From Brachionus plicatilis (Eukaryota; Rotifera; Eurotatoria; Ploima; Brachionidae): 45,964 nt of DNA. The position numbers and the translations under genes are program-made. Below, piece after piece: positions 11,878 to 22,387 of the stretch. The notes under the pieces were generated by a model. That model did not search any database and was not told the origin of the DNA. It saw nothing but the letters and a program-made list of their open reading frames with translations. The DNA lies in NCBI GenBank assembly GCA_010279815.1, contig QEOQ01000110.1, forward strand, positions 85,440-131,403. The letters run 5' to 3'. Positions within the stretch are counted from its first letter, which is position 1; each line of letters opens with the position of its first letter.

Positions 11878-12070
11878 TTTTTGCTGTTCCAACTAGTTAT
11901 TGTGGCGGCCAGTTAGTCAAAGTCTGTTCTAAATAGAAGTGTTTAAAAGTCCCAAAATAAAGTCCAAGTCATTAAAAATAAATAAATAAATAAGTCTTTG
12001 GCTCGGACTTTAGAAAAATAATAAAAAAGTCCGGACCTTGACTTGACCTGCGACTTGTGACTGTTAAAAA
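11878..12070 (-). repeat. Dispersed repeat containing TGTGGCGGCC and AAGTCC motifs
   Basis: The phrase 'ttgctgttcca...agttattgtggcggcc' at 11880-11915 recurs as 'ttgccgttcca...agctaatgtggcggcc' at 13045-13075, followed in both by 'gtcaaagt'. Further right, 12030-12065 is the inverted form of the 'caagtccggactttt' phrase at 1570 and 30420. This is a degenerate dispersed repeat family. Confidence 0.5.
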
Positions 12071-12580
12071 ACTCTCTTCTAATTTATCGTAAAGTCTCCT
12101 AGGATGAAAAAATTGAAAATATTATAAGCTTTTATTATGTAATTTTTTTTCACATTAAAATCCATGTCAAAAAAATAAAAAAAAATTTCAAAAATATTTA
12201 TTAGCTTATTAACTCAACTATTTTACATCAAAACCCCATTTTACACCAAAATTTCATGAAAAAATTATTTTCTTTAAAAATTTAAAAAAAAAATTTGATT
12301 GACTTTTTTGACAAAAATTAGCGTAGATTTCGTTAAATTATTGTAAATAATGGTAAAAAATCAACAAAAAAAGGAAAAATAATTTTTTTTTTTTATATTA
12401 AATTTTTTACACTTCAAGATATATATATTTTTATTGTTTATCTGAACTAAATTAGAGCTCCTTATGAATAAAATACAAAATAAAGTTAAATAAAATTAAA
12501 CTTAGATTACAAAGAAAAGTAAAAAAGAATAGTAAAAAAAATTTAGTAAAATAATTTATTCAAATAGGTATATTTTTGCG

Positions 12581-12891
12581 GCATTGTGAATTTTAGTACA
12601 AAAAACAAAAACAAAATATTAAAGTGCCTAAGCTTAAGTTGTGAAGGGCCAAAACATGTTCTGTAAATTGTAGTTACTGATACATCCTCTGTACCACTAC
12701 TTAAAGTTGAATTGGATTTTTAGTATAATATAATATCCCAAATTTATAATTTTTTGAGTTTTGCAGAATCAGTATATTGGTGGTACAGAGAATGTATCAG
12801 TTGCTACAATTTACAGAACATGTTTTGGTCCTTCACAACTTAAGCTTTGGCACTTTTAATATTTTGTTTTTTGTACCAAAATTCACTATGC
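12581..12891. mobile_element. Long fold-back element, family F2 copy 1
   Basis: The left arm starts gcattgtgaattttagtac and the right arm ends gtaccaaaattcactatgc. Arms of roughly 125-130 bp match closely, including 'acatgttctgtaaattgtag' on the left and its inverse on the right. A 50-60 bp A/T centre separates them. A rearranged copy lies at 26886-27420. No ORF, so non-autonomous. The target duplication was not resolved. Confidence 0.75.
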
Positions 12892-12999
12892 TTATTTTTA
12901 CTGTTAGTTAAAATATTAAAAGTCGTTAAATTTATAAGTTATATCGCCTGGAAAAGCGAAAAAAACATATGTTGTAAATTACATGATGGAAGATTGTTT

Positions 13000-13110
13000 A
13001 AAAGTCCAAATCATTAAAAAAAAAATTCCGAACATAATGAATTTTTTGCCGTTCCAGGTAGCTAATGTGGCGGCCTAGTTATAGTCAAAGTACGGACTTG
13101 TACTTGATTT
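13000..13110 (+). repeat. Second copy of the TGTGGCGGCC dispersed repeat
   Basis: Direct relative of 11878-11935, with 'gtttaaaagtccaaatcatt' on its left matching 11940-11975 as well. Confidence 0.5.
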
Positions 13111-13447
13111 AATATTTGTGCCCTAGAAACAACTGTGCGTATTTAAAATTTTTTTCTTTTAAAAATATTGTTTAAAAATGAAAAGGGTCACTTTTAAAAT
13201 AATCCATTTAATTTAAATATTTATTGGTATAAATAAATTAGAAAAATTTATTAAACATTGAAAAATTCCAATGATATTTGGAACTTAGTCTAGAGCTGTA
13301 TAGCTAAGCTCCAAATCCTATTCTATTCAAAAAATTAACAAATTTAGTGTCATTGCTCATAATTTTATCTAAAAGTTTGAATATTTTTGTTACTATTGTA
13401 TAAAGCTGTTTAATGAGATAATCGAATTTTAAATGTTCCATTTCGAT

Positions 13448-13601
13448 TCAATGTTTCTTTGATTTTGATTTAGACTTTGGTGCTGGTTTTTTGGACTTGG
13501 ATGATTTTTTATCATCTTCATCATCATCATCATCATAATCATCGTCATCATCGTCATCATCGTCATCATCGTCATCATCGTCATCATCATCATCATCATC
13601 G

Positions 13602-13642
<41 letters not shown>

Positions 13643-14204
13643 GTCATCATCATCATCTATTGGTCGGTGTTTAGAATCAGCACGGTATTCCTCAATATTT
13701 TCAAAAATTTCTGTGTATTCTTCCAACTCTTCTTCAGTATTTCCTTTAAACAAAAGTCCATTTATCTAAAAATATCTTCTATTTACGCATCCTTACCATC
13801 AGCACATTCTTCAGAGCATTCTTCGCGACGCTTCTTACCGCAATTCATTCTGCGCATGCACTCATTATACGATAAAAATATCGAGGCTTTTTCTCTGGAT
13901 ACAAAAATAACTAAATGCACAGACAGATTATTCCAAGGATAAATTTAAATTTAAATTGAGTACCTTTTTTATCATCATCGTCATCATCATCATCATCATC
14001 ATCGTCATCATCATCATCGTCATCATCATCATCATCGTCATCATCATCATCGTCGTCATCATCGTCCTTTTTTGAATGGGACGATTTCGAGCTAGATGGA
14101 GGTTTTGGCTTGGAAACGGAGGATGATGCGCTGGCCACGTCCATTATGGACGCCAAACAGCTCAATACCAGCAGACAAAGTATCACAAAATTACTAATAT
14201 TCAT
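13448..14204 (-). CDS. Secreted poly-aspartate protein (3 exons)
   Basis: Exons 14204-13964, 13892-13797 (or starting 13886) and 13743-13448 join in phase through short GT-AG introns, giving about 210 aa. Order of the protein: signal peptide (MNISNFVILCLLVLSCLAS), a Ser/Lys/Pro segment, about 30 Asp in a row, and a short four-Cys segment (NECMRRMNCGKKRREECSEEC). A Glu-rich helix-like stretch (EEELEEYTEIFENIEEY) follows, then a second Asp run of over 35 with one Tyr, then a Lys/Ser tail ending KSKSKSKKH. Alternating strong acidic and basic blocks suggest calcium or polycation binding, as in acidic matrix or calcium-storage proteins. That role is inference; I know no specific orthologue. Mixed GAT/GAC codons show that the tracts are not a pure microsatellite. 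Confidence 0.75.
13511..13657. repeat. Coding ATC/GTC trinucleotide tract (poly-Asp 2)
   Basis: Compound (TCA)n/(TCG)n array inside exon 3 of the poly-Asp gene. It reads as GAT/GAC on the coding strand. Length variation is expected. Confidence 0.85.
13971..14067. repeat. Coding ATC/GTC trinucleotide tract (poly-Asp 1)
   Basis: Second compound trinucleotide array, in exon 1 of the poly-Asp gene. Confidence 0.85.
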
Positions 14205-14830
14205 TCTCTAAGCCTCTCTATATTCTAAATAAAAATTTATTAAAAACAAAACCTTTTTTTTTTTCTCAAAGATCTAAAATCGATTTATTGAACAACTAAA
14301 AAAAAAAGAAAAGGATTTCAAATATTTTTATACAATATTGATAATGCTTGAAACAAACAGAATACTGAGTGAATATGAAAATGATTTTTTTCTATGTTCA
14401 AGGCAGAGCAAGAGCTTGGCTGAAGCCATTTTCAGTTTGTTTTTACTTCTTAATTAATTGAGGTTAAGAAATTATTATGCATTCTATTTGTAAGAGTATA
14501 TTTCGAATGATTATCATTATTCGAATGCATTAGGCAGTTCGAACTTGAAAATAGATTGATTGGTAAATGCAAATATGAATAAATTAGATGATACAATGCT
14601 TGGTGTTGGATTACGTATGGTTACCTTTAGCATAATGGAGTGCAACACAAAGCGGGCCTATCTATTCTGAATAATCATGCAAACGCAGTTTAGTAATTGA
14701 TAATGAACTGTTTGCCAAGCCAAATGGTATTGATTGATGTTTGCCAAATGACGACGTCTTAAAGGCGTCTTAAATCATTCAAGGTGCTTTTATATAATCC
14801 CGTTGCAGCATCAATTATTCTCATATCGAT
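14205..14830 (-). promoter_or_regulatory. Likely promoter and 5' UTR region of the poly-Asp gene
   Basis: On the minus strand a canonical TATATAAAAG box lies at 14796-14787. Downstream 'ctaaag|gtaacc' (exon end 14625) is a good donor. 'tttttatttag|aat' (exon start 14224) is a good acceptor 20 bases before the ATG at 14204. This suggests a non-coding first exon of about 130 nt and a 400-nt UTR intron. The 14500-14850 stretch is less AT-rich than its surroundings, which fits a regulatory region. All of it is inferred from motifs. Confidence 0.35.
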
Positions 14831-15085
14831 GATGGTATCTTAAGTGAAATTAAAAATTTGATTGCGTGTTCTTAGCCTAATTTATTTTTACTCTAGCTTT
14901 TCGATCAATCATACGTAATTTTGTATGAAGCTAATTTTTTATTTTTTTTTTTTATTGAATAAATATTTAAAGCAAAAATCGCTTTATTATGATAAATTTT
15001 TGAAAATTATTTAAAATTGATCTGGCTTTTTGAAAAAATGTTTCACTTGTTTATTGAGTTGTGTATTTTGATGTTCGGCTTTGTT

Positions 15086-16823
15086 GGTACTGTGAAATTC
15101 AAATACAAATTAAAAATTCGGCATCTTGGCACAATGAAAATAATTTTACATTTTTATATTTTCATATTTTTTGATTTTTTGTGCAATATTTCAGAAAAAT
15201 TAAAAAAAACTCTTTTCAAATAATTTGGCACCATATCATATTATCTGAAATTAAAAAAGATAATGAAATTATGTCTTTGTTTAGTGTTTACAATAAAGAA
15301 AAATTAGCAAATTTTTTTGGTCGATTAATTCTTGTTTTAAAATAATTAATTTATTTATTTAATTGAAGTTTAAGTCCCATGGACAAATTGAGATAACAAT
15401 TAATAGAAAATTAAATATCCATTTTACAATTAAGTAAAAAATTCAGTTTGTTATATACAAAAAAATGATTAAGATTTTTCAACACACAATTAATTGTTTA
15501 ATTTTTTTTTTCTATAATTAATACAGGTACATTTCGATAATATTTTTCAATAAAATGAGTTTCTATAAAATGATTTTTCTTTTTTATAAAACTTTTCTAC
15601 AAAAAATTTTTTTATAAAATGAATAAGTCCCAATTATTTATGAACCAAAATTAAAAATAAAAATTTTATCGAATATTGCACAAAAAATCCAAAAATATGA
15701 TATTGTAAAAATGAAAAATTTTCTACATTTTGCCGGCTTCTTGAAGTTGATGACCAATTCAAAGAGTTTATCTTAAGATATTAAAATTAATCTTTAAATT
15801 TGATAAGATAATTTTAATATAACACATTTTACATGTAATGTTAATTTGAAAAATAGAATAAAAAATATGATTTCAAAATATTTGAATGAAAGCTCGATCT
15901 TTTCATCTGATTAAGGTGCCCCAAATCATAAACGCTAGTTAAGGATTTAGAAAAATTTTTTTCTCAACAATTTGTTTTAATTTATAATTTTATATCAAAT
16001 GAAACAAGATTACTTATTTTGAACATAAATTGGAACAAAAATTTCTTGAAAATTTAACAAATTTTGAAATTAAATTTAATAAATAGTCCTTGAAATATAC
16101 TTTCTAAATTTTTGTTTATTTTTTTAGCTTTATCAGCAAAATAATTTACAATTTAAGCGCAAACTTTACAAAAAATTTGATAATTCTGTATTTTTGGCGT
16201 TTTATTTCTCCCTTTAAAATAAGTCAAACTGTATTTATAATGAGATAAGATGGGCTGAAGGAGATTTTTAAAAGTATTTATCTTTTTTAATACATTTAAT
16301 ACATTTGAATATTTTTCAATGTAAAATGTGTTGATGAAAGAGGTCTTTAAAGAGGTTTAGTCAAGATTTGTGCTGATTTAAATTTGATTAAAGATGAGGA
16401 AAAAGCAAAATAGTTAAAACTTGAAGAGCTAAGAGAACTTCTTCTTGAACATCCAACATTTAATAATTTTAACACTCATCTTCAAAGTTAGCTTTGGAAT
16501 AAGGACTTGATGTAATTTTTTGCCCAAAATATCACTGCGAACTCAATCCAATCGAAGATATTTAGTGTTTTCTTAAGAATTGTGTAAAAAATACTGCAAC
16601 ATAGTGCAATAAACTTTGTTGCATCTTTTTTACCTAAAAAAATTTCATTTGATTATTGGTTTGATTTACTAAAAAAGAAAAGAAAAATTTTATTTTATTT
16701 AGGTGCAACAAAATATGTTGCACTTTGAGGTTGTATTTTTTAAATATTTTTTATCAATGTTGATTTTAATTTTTCAAAAAATTAAGATTTTTTGTTCAAT
16801 TTGTATTTGAAATTAACAACGCC
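15086..16823 (+). mobile_element. Decayed DNA transposon with DDE transposase remnant, family F5
   Basis: The left end starts GGTACTGTGAAATTCAAATA and the right end is its near inverse, ending ...aacaacgcc. Flanks are GGCTTTGTT (left) and GACTTTGTT (right), an 8-of-9 target duplication. Inside, at about 16400-16590, a frame encodes LEELRELLLEHPTFNNFNTH. After a shift comes GLDVIFCPKYHCELNPIED, the P-K-x-H-C-E-L-N-P-I-E end of a Tc1/IS630-like DDE_3 domain that includes the last catalytic acid. The Trp that normally follows is a TAG stop. Most of the transposase is gone. The 354-bp MITE in the SON intron shares both ends and the internal 'tactgcaaca' motif. Confidence 0.6.
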
Positions 16824-16832
16824 GACTTTGTT

Positions 16833-17939
16833 ATCAATTAAACTTTAATTGATAGCAAAGCATATGATGTGCAAAAAATAAGATTATTTTTTTTTAAATC
16901 TGAGTTAAATCAACAAACATGAATTTCTTACCTAACAGAAAATCAAATTTGAAGTAGTTTATTTGAAATTTTATATGAACAGTTTAGTTTAACTCTTCAA
17001 GAGGCACGATTGAACCTCTTTCCTAAATTTTTCTTTTATGATAAATGAAAACTTTTTGGATGTATTCAGAATTAGCATTTTTTTTTCACCAATAATAAGG
17101 AATAAAAATCTTAATTACTAGACTTTTATAACTTGTATTATTCACTACAACAATATAAAATTAATATTTCGTTTTCCTATTAACTTGAATTGAAAATTTT
17201 TTGGCAATGTTAAAAGATGGGTATACGAGGTTGGGAGGAGTTTCTGTGTTTTATTGTCGAATTATTTAAAACTAATCTATTGCTTAGTAGTTGATTAATT
17301 AAAAAAAAGTGCGAATTTAATTTGATCAATTTTTTGAAAATTTATTATCAAAAAGCGCACAATATTAAGGGTAATATAAATTAAATTGATATTGTAGTTT
17401 TTGAGTAAACTTGAAGAAACGATCTTAGAAAAAACTCAATAATTTCTTTCCAACTCTAAAATAGTCAATTGCTTACTAAATTTATTATAGATACTATTCA
17501 TGAAAAATTCAAAAAAACTTGCCTACTCCAAATGGTACCCTTTAAAGTTTTCTTATAAAATAATTGGCCACATTCTATGAACCATTAATTTATAGCTTAA
17601 TTATTCTCGCGTGACCTCAAATTTATTCGCATTTTAACTTAACTAACTTATTTTAATTTGTTTATTAAAAAAAGAAAGTTAACAAAAAAATTAAATAATC
17701 AAAGGTTTATATCGGAACAACTTTGGAAGTATATCTCTTAAAAAAGTCATTAGTATGGTAAGCTTAACTAAAGAATGAAATAGCAAACAAGAAAGTTGAA
17801 GAAATATTCTAACATTATAAAATATTAACAATATATCAATATCAAATTCTCAAGCACTCTAGAGAGCTTATTATTTAAACTGATTAATTAATAAAATTTA
17901 AGCAATTTAATAAAAAAAAATTGGAATTAAAATTTTCTA
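16833..17939. other. AT-rich intergenic, mostly unrecognised
   Basis: 'cgaggttgggaggag' at 17227 resembles 'cgaggttgggagaag' at 43124, so part of this belongs to the dispersed family described next. No coding signal. Confidence 0.4.
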
Positions 17940-18110
17940 AACTTTTTTAATAAGATGGGAAAAAATCCAATCTCAAGCAGGATTTTTTTTGGAATATTTT
18001 ACTAACAAAAATTTGAGATTAATTTCAACTTTGGCCACAAATTAAGAAGGGCTATCAACTATACATAAAAAATACTTCTCAGTTTTTTAATGATTGTTTT
18101 AGAGTAAATT
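17940..18110 (+). repeat. Dispersed repeat F11, copy 1
   Basis: Starts near 'aagatgggaaaaaatccaat'. It shares about 165 bp of easily aligned sequence with 42915-43095 in the same orientation, including 'tctcaagcaggatttttt' and 'gattaatttcaactttgg'. No ends or ORF found. Confidence 0.65.
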
Positions 18111-18240
18111 ATAGTATTTTTAATTTTTAAAAAATTTAAAATAAGGTTATTTATTCCAAATTTGAATAAATAACTTTTGTATTCTTTTTTTATGTAATTA
18201 CTGTTTAAAAGTAATTTACGCAAACAATTTAACTTGGCAT

Positions 18241-18508
18241 GATGTTAAAGACAATAGACGAAAAATATGGATCAAATGCTCAAATCTCATCGGTGTTTTC
18301 ACCTCAACAAAGAAGGATTCGTTTTGTTGAATTATAGCATAGCGTTTCAAGGAAATAAACCGTTATTGTTTTCGCGGAAATAAATGCTATTCCTCCACAA
18401 ATAAAAAACCTTAATAGATATATTCAATATAATAGGTTAGCGTTATTGTACATCTCTAAATATACAAATTCACAGTCTCTTTTGAAATTGGTTCTACAAA
18501 GAAAATTA
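18241..18508 (+). pseudogene. Coding-like sequence interrupted by the MULE transposon
   Basis: One plus-strand frame stays coding-like from 18241 with two stops. It begins MMLKTIDEKYGSNAQISSVF and runs on to NLNRYIQYNRLALLYISKYT and then SLLKLVLQRKL at the transposon's left target duplication. After the right duplication (20694-20701) the same frame continues as ILHCVIPHHFKSLEFKL to a stop near 20770. The transposon therefore landed in an already decayed ORF. I do not recognise the family. It could be an old gene or another mobile element. Confidence 0.35.
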
Positions 18509-20693
18509 GGGGCCATACCATTAGATAGAAAAAATCTAAATTGAAAATTAACATAGAAAAAAAAAATTAACATAGAAAAACCTTTTTATTGAAAATAAAT
18601 CATTTTTATATCGAAAAGTTACATCGAAAAAAACTTAGAAAATTGACATTAAAATTGACTAATTGACACATTATTGACTAGATATTAACACTTTAGAACT
18701 CTAATTAGATTATCCATAAACTCAATAAATTCATTTTTTTTATACTCGTTTAACAATTTATTTATAGATTCATCTTTTTTGACCTCTCTTGGATCTCTCT
18801 TAAACACAACGCCTGATTTTATTTGCTCAAGACAAATTTCCATTAAGTGTTGCTCTTTAACGAGGTGGTAAATTAGCTTGTTAGTCTCTGGGTGATTTTG
18901 AATGTCCGAGCTAAGAACATAATGCCAAGCCTCCAAGCTATTATTCGACCTAGGTAAGTTTTCGGTTACACGTTTATGAACGTTCCAGGTATGTATGGGA
19001 AACGGAGGTACAACCCGTAATCTCGAACCTTCACTCTTTAGACGCCCAATATAATACTTCTCAAAATAGTCATATATGTCTTTAATTGAATCTGGGATTA
19101 AAGATTTAAGCTTTCTGAAAACACTGATTGTATCCTTGACTGGAATAAAAGGTAGAACTTTTAAATATTTAAAATATTTACGAAATTCAACGTCATTATT
19201 ATAAGTTGTACGTAAACCATTAGTAACATGTTTCCATAGATTAGCTGCTAAATGAAAATAGCAACCGGCAACATTTGCTCCTTCACAAAATTTTTTTACA
19301 GTATTAAAAATTGCTAATTCAAAGTCGCATAATATATATTTCGGCTTTGTTTGAATATGACTACCCAAAATACTAAATAATCGGTCATAAGTTTGTTCTT
19401 TTTTGTCTGGTAACAATGCATAAACGAGTGGTAAGTTTCGGTTGTTTTTTACACAATTTATCGTAAAAAGTTGAGTGAAGACATCAGGACTTATGCTGAA
19501 AGTTCCATCAATGAACCAGACTTCTTCTCTTTTTAAAATATTCAAATTGTCTTCTGTTGTTAAAATTATGATCCGATTTTGGTCATCAGATCCAGTATCA
19601 CAAAAAACAAATTCTTTACCGGAAACAGTCAATTGATATTTATCTTTAATAACAATATCCTTTAGAGCTTTTTCTTTGGGACCGAAATCATTAATTTTTT
19701 TTCTAGCCCTGTTAATACGACGAGCCAAGTTATTAAGCTTGGGAATCGATGATCCAGCTTTACTTGGAACGTTTAATAAACAATCCTTTATAATTGTCCT
19801 GGGTTTTTCTTGGGTCTTGGCAGCTTTGGACTTTATTTCTGAACAAAAAAGTTCACTAACTATCTTATTCTCTTTATTCTGATGATAATGTTCTAATTTG
19901 CTTAGTTTTAAAATTTCACGATTTTGATTTGTATGAATTCGTGCTCTACACTGCACAGGGTCATTAAAAATACATCTCCAGTATATTTTATCTTTGTAAG
20001 ATTTCTCGTACATAAATTCGTATCCTTCATAAATTAACTTGGGATTATCTTGGTAGGTTACTGAAAAGGCAACTTTTGAGTTTATATCCTCTATTACTGC
20101 ATCACTCTCTTCTTCAAAGCTATCCAATTCATTTTCTAAATAATATTCAACATCTTTAACATTATCAACATTATCAACATCATCGAGATCTACTAGTTCA
20201 TATGAGACATTATCATCATCAATTGAGTCAGTTGACTCTGTATCAGAATAATCCACAATAGATAATTTTTGACTTGTAAAAGGGAGCTGTTGGGATATAC
20301 TTGTAATATCATTTTGTACTGGAAAAGTTGTTAATTCTGGTTGGTGAAAAGTATTAGATCTCAACTCTTTATCCTTAACCAATTTGTTTTTAGGCACAAC
20401 TCGGCTGCGCAATCTCAGAGGAGAATCATAATCATCAGAAATCATTAAAAGTTTAAAATTTTCCTCCATTTAGCTTATTGGGATTTTACAAACTAAATTG
20501 AAAAGAGTAACTTTGAAAAGCTAAGACTCTTAAAATTTCTAGAATAAAAAAATTAAATTTTATTTTTCTATGTTAATTTTCTATCTACAATTTTTCTAGT
20601 TAAGTTTTCTATGCAAAAGTTTTCTATGAAATGTTTCGACGTAAATTTTGTCTTTTTTCAATATATTTTTTTTCTATCTATAGGTATAGAGCC
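18509..20693. mobile_element. Complete MULE-type DNA transposon with TIRs and 8-bp TSD
   Basis: The left end GGGGCCATACCATTAGATAG and the inverse of the right end GGCTCTATACCTATAGATAG align without gaps. The match continues to about 44 bp, roughly three quarters identical. Exact 8-bp direct repeats GAAAATTA abut both ends (18501-18508 and 20694-20701). Subterminal 'catagaaaa' motifs recur on both sides. The only gene is the uninterrupted FLYWCH + MULE transposase on the minus strand. The TSD length is within the range usual for Mutator-like elements. Length is 2185 bp. Confidence 0.85.
18685..20469 (-). CDS. FLYWCH zinc finger + MULE transposase, 594 aa, intact
   Basis: This is the transposase of the surrounding element: it would bind the ends and cut and rejoin DNA. 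An acidic N-terminal region (Asp/Glu-rich, residues about 70-130) precedes a FLYWCH-type zinc finger at about 139-197 (Y...YWRC...C-R-A-R-I-H...H-Y-H). The MULE RNase-H-like domain follows. It has D321 in WFIDGTF, D382 in YILCDFE, the CYFHLAANLWKHV block at about 403-415 (the family C-x2-H signature), and a candidate catalytic Glu in RSNNSLEAWH (about 513). No stops or frameshifts across 1785 nt and no intron. Start chosen at the first Met, close inside the TIR. FLYWCH/MULE pairing is known in animal MULEs. Activity is plausible but unproven. Confidence 0.9.
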   Translation of the reverse strand: MEENFKLLMISDDYDSPLRLRSRVVPKNKLVKDKELRSNTFHQPELTTFPVQNDITSISQQLPFTSQKLSIVDYSDTESTDSIDDDNVSYELVDLDDVDNVDNVKDVEYYLENELDSFEEESDAVIEDINSKVAFSVTYQDNPKLIYEGYEFMYEKSYKDKIYWRCIFNDPVQCRARIHTNQNREILKLSKLEHYHQNKENKIVSELFCSEIKSKAAKTQEKPRTIIKDCLLNVPSKAGSSIPKLNNLARRINRARKKINDFGPKEKALKDIVIKDKYQLTVSGKEFVFCDTGSDDQNRIIILTTEDNLNILKREEVWFIDGTFSISPDVFTQLFTINCVKNNRNLPLVYALLPDKKEQTYDRLFSILGSHIQTKPKYILCDFELAIFNTVKKFCEGANVAGCYFHLAANLWKHVTNGLRTTYNNDVEFRKYFKYLKVLPFIPVKDTISVFRKLKSLIPDSIKDIYDYFEKYYIGRLKSEGSRLRVVPPFPIHTWNVHKRVTENLPRSNNSLEAWHYVLSSDIQNHPETNKLIYHLVKEQHLMEICLEQIKSGVVFKRDPREVKKDESINKLLNEYKKNEFIEFMDNLIRVLKC

Positions 20694-20917
20694 GAAAATT
20701 AATACTACACTGCGTTATTCCCCACCACTTTAAAAGCCTAGAATTTAAACTCGTGAATAATTATTATATATTTTAAACTAAACGTTCGTATATATATATT
20801 TTTTTTTTAAAAATAACTTTCAAAAGCAGACAACATCTAAATGACATGTCAAAAAACCTCAATTGTAAAATCAAGTGTCTGTAAAATATATTTTAAAATT
20901 TCAAAGCTGGGGAGGTA

Positions 20918-20940
20918 CGGAGGGGGCGCAGCCCCCTCCG
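20918..20940. repeat. Perfect GC hairpin in AT-rich DNA
   Basis: cggagggggc - gca - gccccctccg: a perfect 10-bp stem, all G/C except one A-T pair, with a three-base loop. It stands alone in sequence that is otherwise A/T. Helitron 3' ends carry such a hairpin shortly before CTRR; here the bases after it read tgacttgt, which does not match. Confidence 0.85.
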
Positions 20941-22210
20941 TGACTTGTTTATGATAAAATTAAAAACAAAAGTGAAATTTCTTTTTTATTCTAAATTTCA
21001 TTGTACAATCAAATTTTTAAAATTAAAATAAAAATCAAATTTTTTAGGCAATTATTATTTTTATTGTAAAAATTTCAAATAAATATTAGACCAGCAAATA
21101 CAGATATTGGTCACGAATTTTTCTCAGTGTTAATATAATATTATAATTTAAAATTGCAACTTTTTTTAGAACAATTTGAATTTTTTTATATACAATTAAT
21201 TTTCTTTTGGGATTTTGTTAATTTTATCTATAAGTTTTATTATTATTTATTTCTAAAAAATGGTAAACGTAAATGATGAAAATAAAATTTCTAATAAACT
21301 TGTAGACTTTGGCTTAAATAATTAATTTCATATACTTAAAACTTTTGTATATGAAATTAATAACTAGCTCACACAAACTATAAAGTAGAATCTTAATATT
21401 CTTATATACTTCTGCAAAAACTCTGCAAAGAAATTGCACAGTTGATCAGAATAATTTTTTTTAATACCGTGCAAATTGCAGAAAATAGAAGATTTTTTTG
21501 CAGACTTATCTTTGAAAGCAAATATGCTAAGAATTAAGTTTTGTGAAATTTAATGCAATAGAAAAAAAATCATAAAAATTGAACAGCTTTTTTTCTTTTT
21601 GTTCAAAACTAATTTACTATTAAATAAATATTGATGAAGAACATGAAATTAGTAGTAAATAAAGATATAAATTTAAAAATGTGTTCATCTAAATTAAATT
21701 TATCTTTTATTTTAGTTTTTTCTTAAAGAGATTTAACAAATATATTTAGATCAAAAATAAAAACAGGTTCAAAAACGTAAGTTCATTCAATTCGAGTATT
21801 TAAAATTATTTCAATTAATTTAAATTAAAGTTAATGGATATTGTAGTAAAATACGGTGGTGGTTTGTCAAATAATTTTAGTCCGATATTTTTTTAATCCT
21901 AATTTATCGGTAGAAAAAAAAGTTATGCTTTTTTTAATTATTTTTTAAAATAAAAATTCAGTGATATATAAAAATTATCTCTAAAAAATTTTTTAATTTT
22001 AAGTCTTTTTGAGATTGTTTGAATTTTACCTTATTTCATTTTTAAAGTATCCGATTATTTTAATTTATTTATTTAGATTATTTAAGCAAAAATTGTGTAA
22101 TATTATGTAAAATTAAGTAAGGTTGCCGAGATCATAATTTGAACTCGAGTTTTTAGACAAAATCAATACCCTAATTTTGATTAAGAGGGTCAATCAAAGT
22201 AATTGCAAAA
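20941..22210. other. AT-rich intergenic, nothing recognised
   Basis: Long A/T runs without coding character. A short inverted match (ttaatttcatata...tatatgaaattaa) lies at 21323-21363. Confidence 0.45.
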
Positions 22211-22214
22211 AATG

Positions 22215-22380
22215 ACTATGTAAGGAGCTGTAACCCCCCTAAGTTAGGGTACCCTGTATCAAGGTCTCCAAGAATGATATCGTGACCGGGCAAAAGTTGC
22301 CCGGTTAATGCGGACACGGTCACGGTTTTTAAAAAATTCTTATCGGTTTTGTGTCCACTTGTACCGATCCCAACACTAAA
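22215..22380 (-). mobile_element. hAT-like terminal fragment with hairpin
   Basis: On the minus strand it begins tagtgttgggatcggtaca, a start often seen at hAT element ends (TAGTGTTGGGA). A perfect stem ACCGGGCAA / TTGCCCGGT lies at 22285-22305 with a 3-nt loop. The island is far richer in G/C than its flanks. A 66-codon open frame through it has no domain I know. The other element end was not found. Confidence 0.35.
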
Positions 22381-22387
22381 TTTAATT

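Noticed and set aside
13429..13674. Poly-Met and poly-His open frames
   Set aside because: Other frames of the poly-Asp trinucleotide tract.
15017..15223. 68-codon frame
   Set aside because: Overlaps the TIR end of the DDE transposon and has noise composition.
20918..20940. Helitron 3' terminus
   Set aside because: The hairpin fits but no CTRR follows, and no Rep/helicase sequence or 5' TC end was found.
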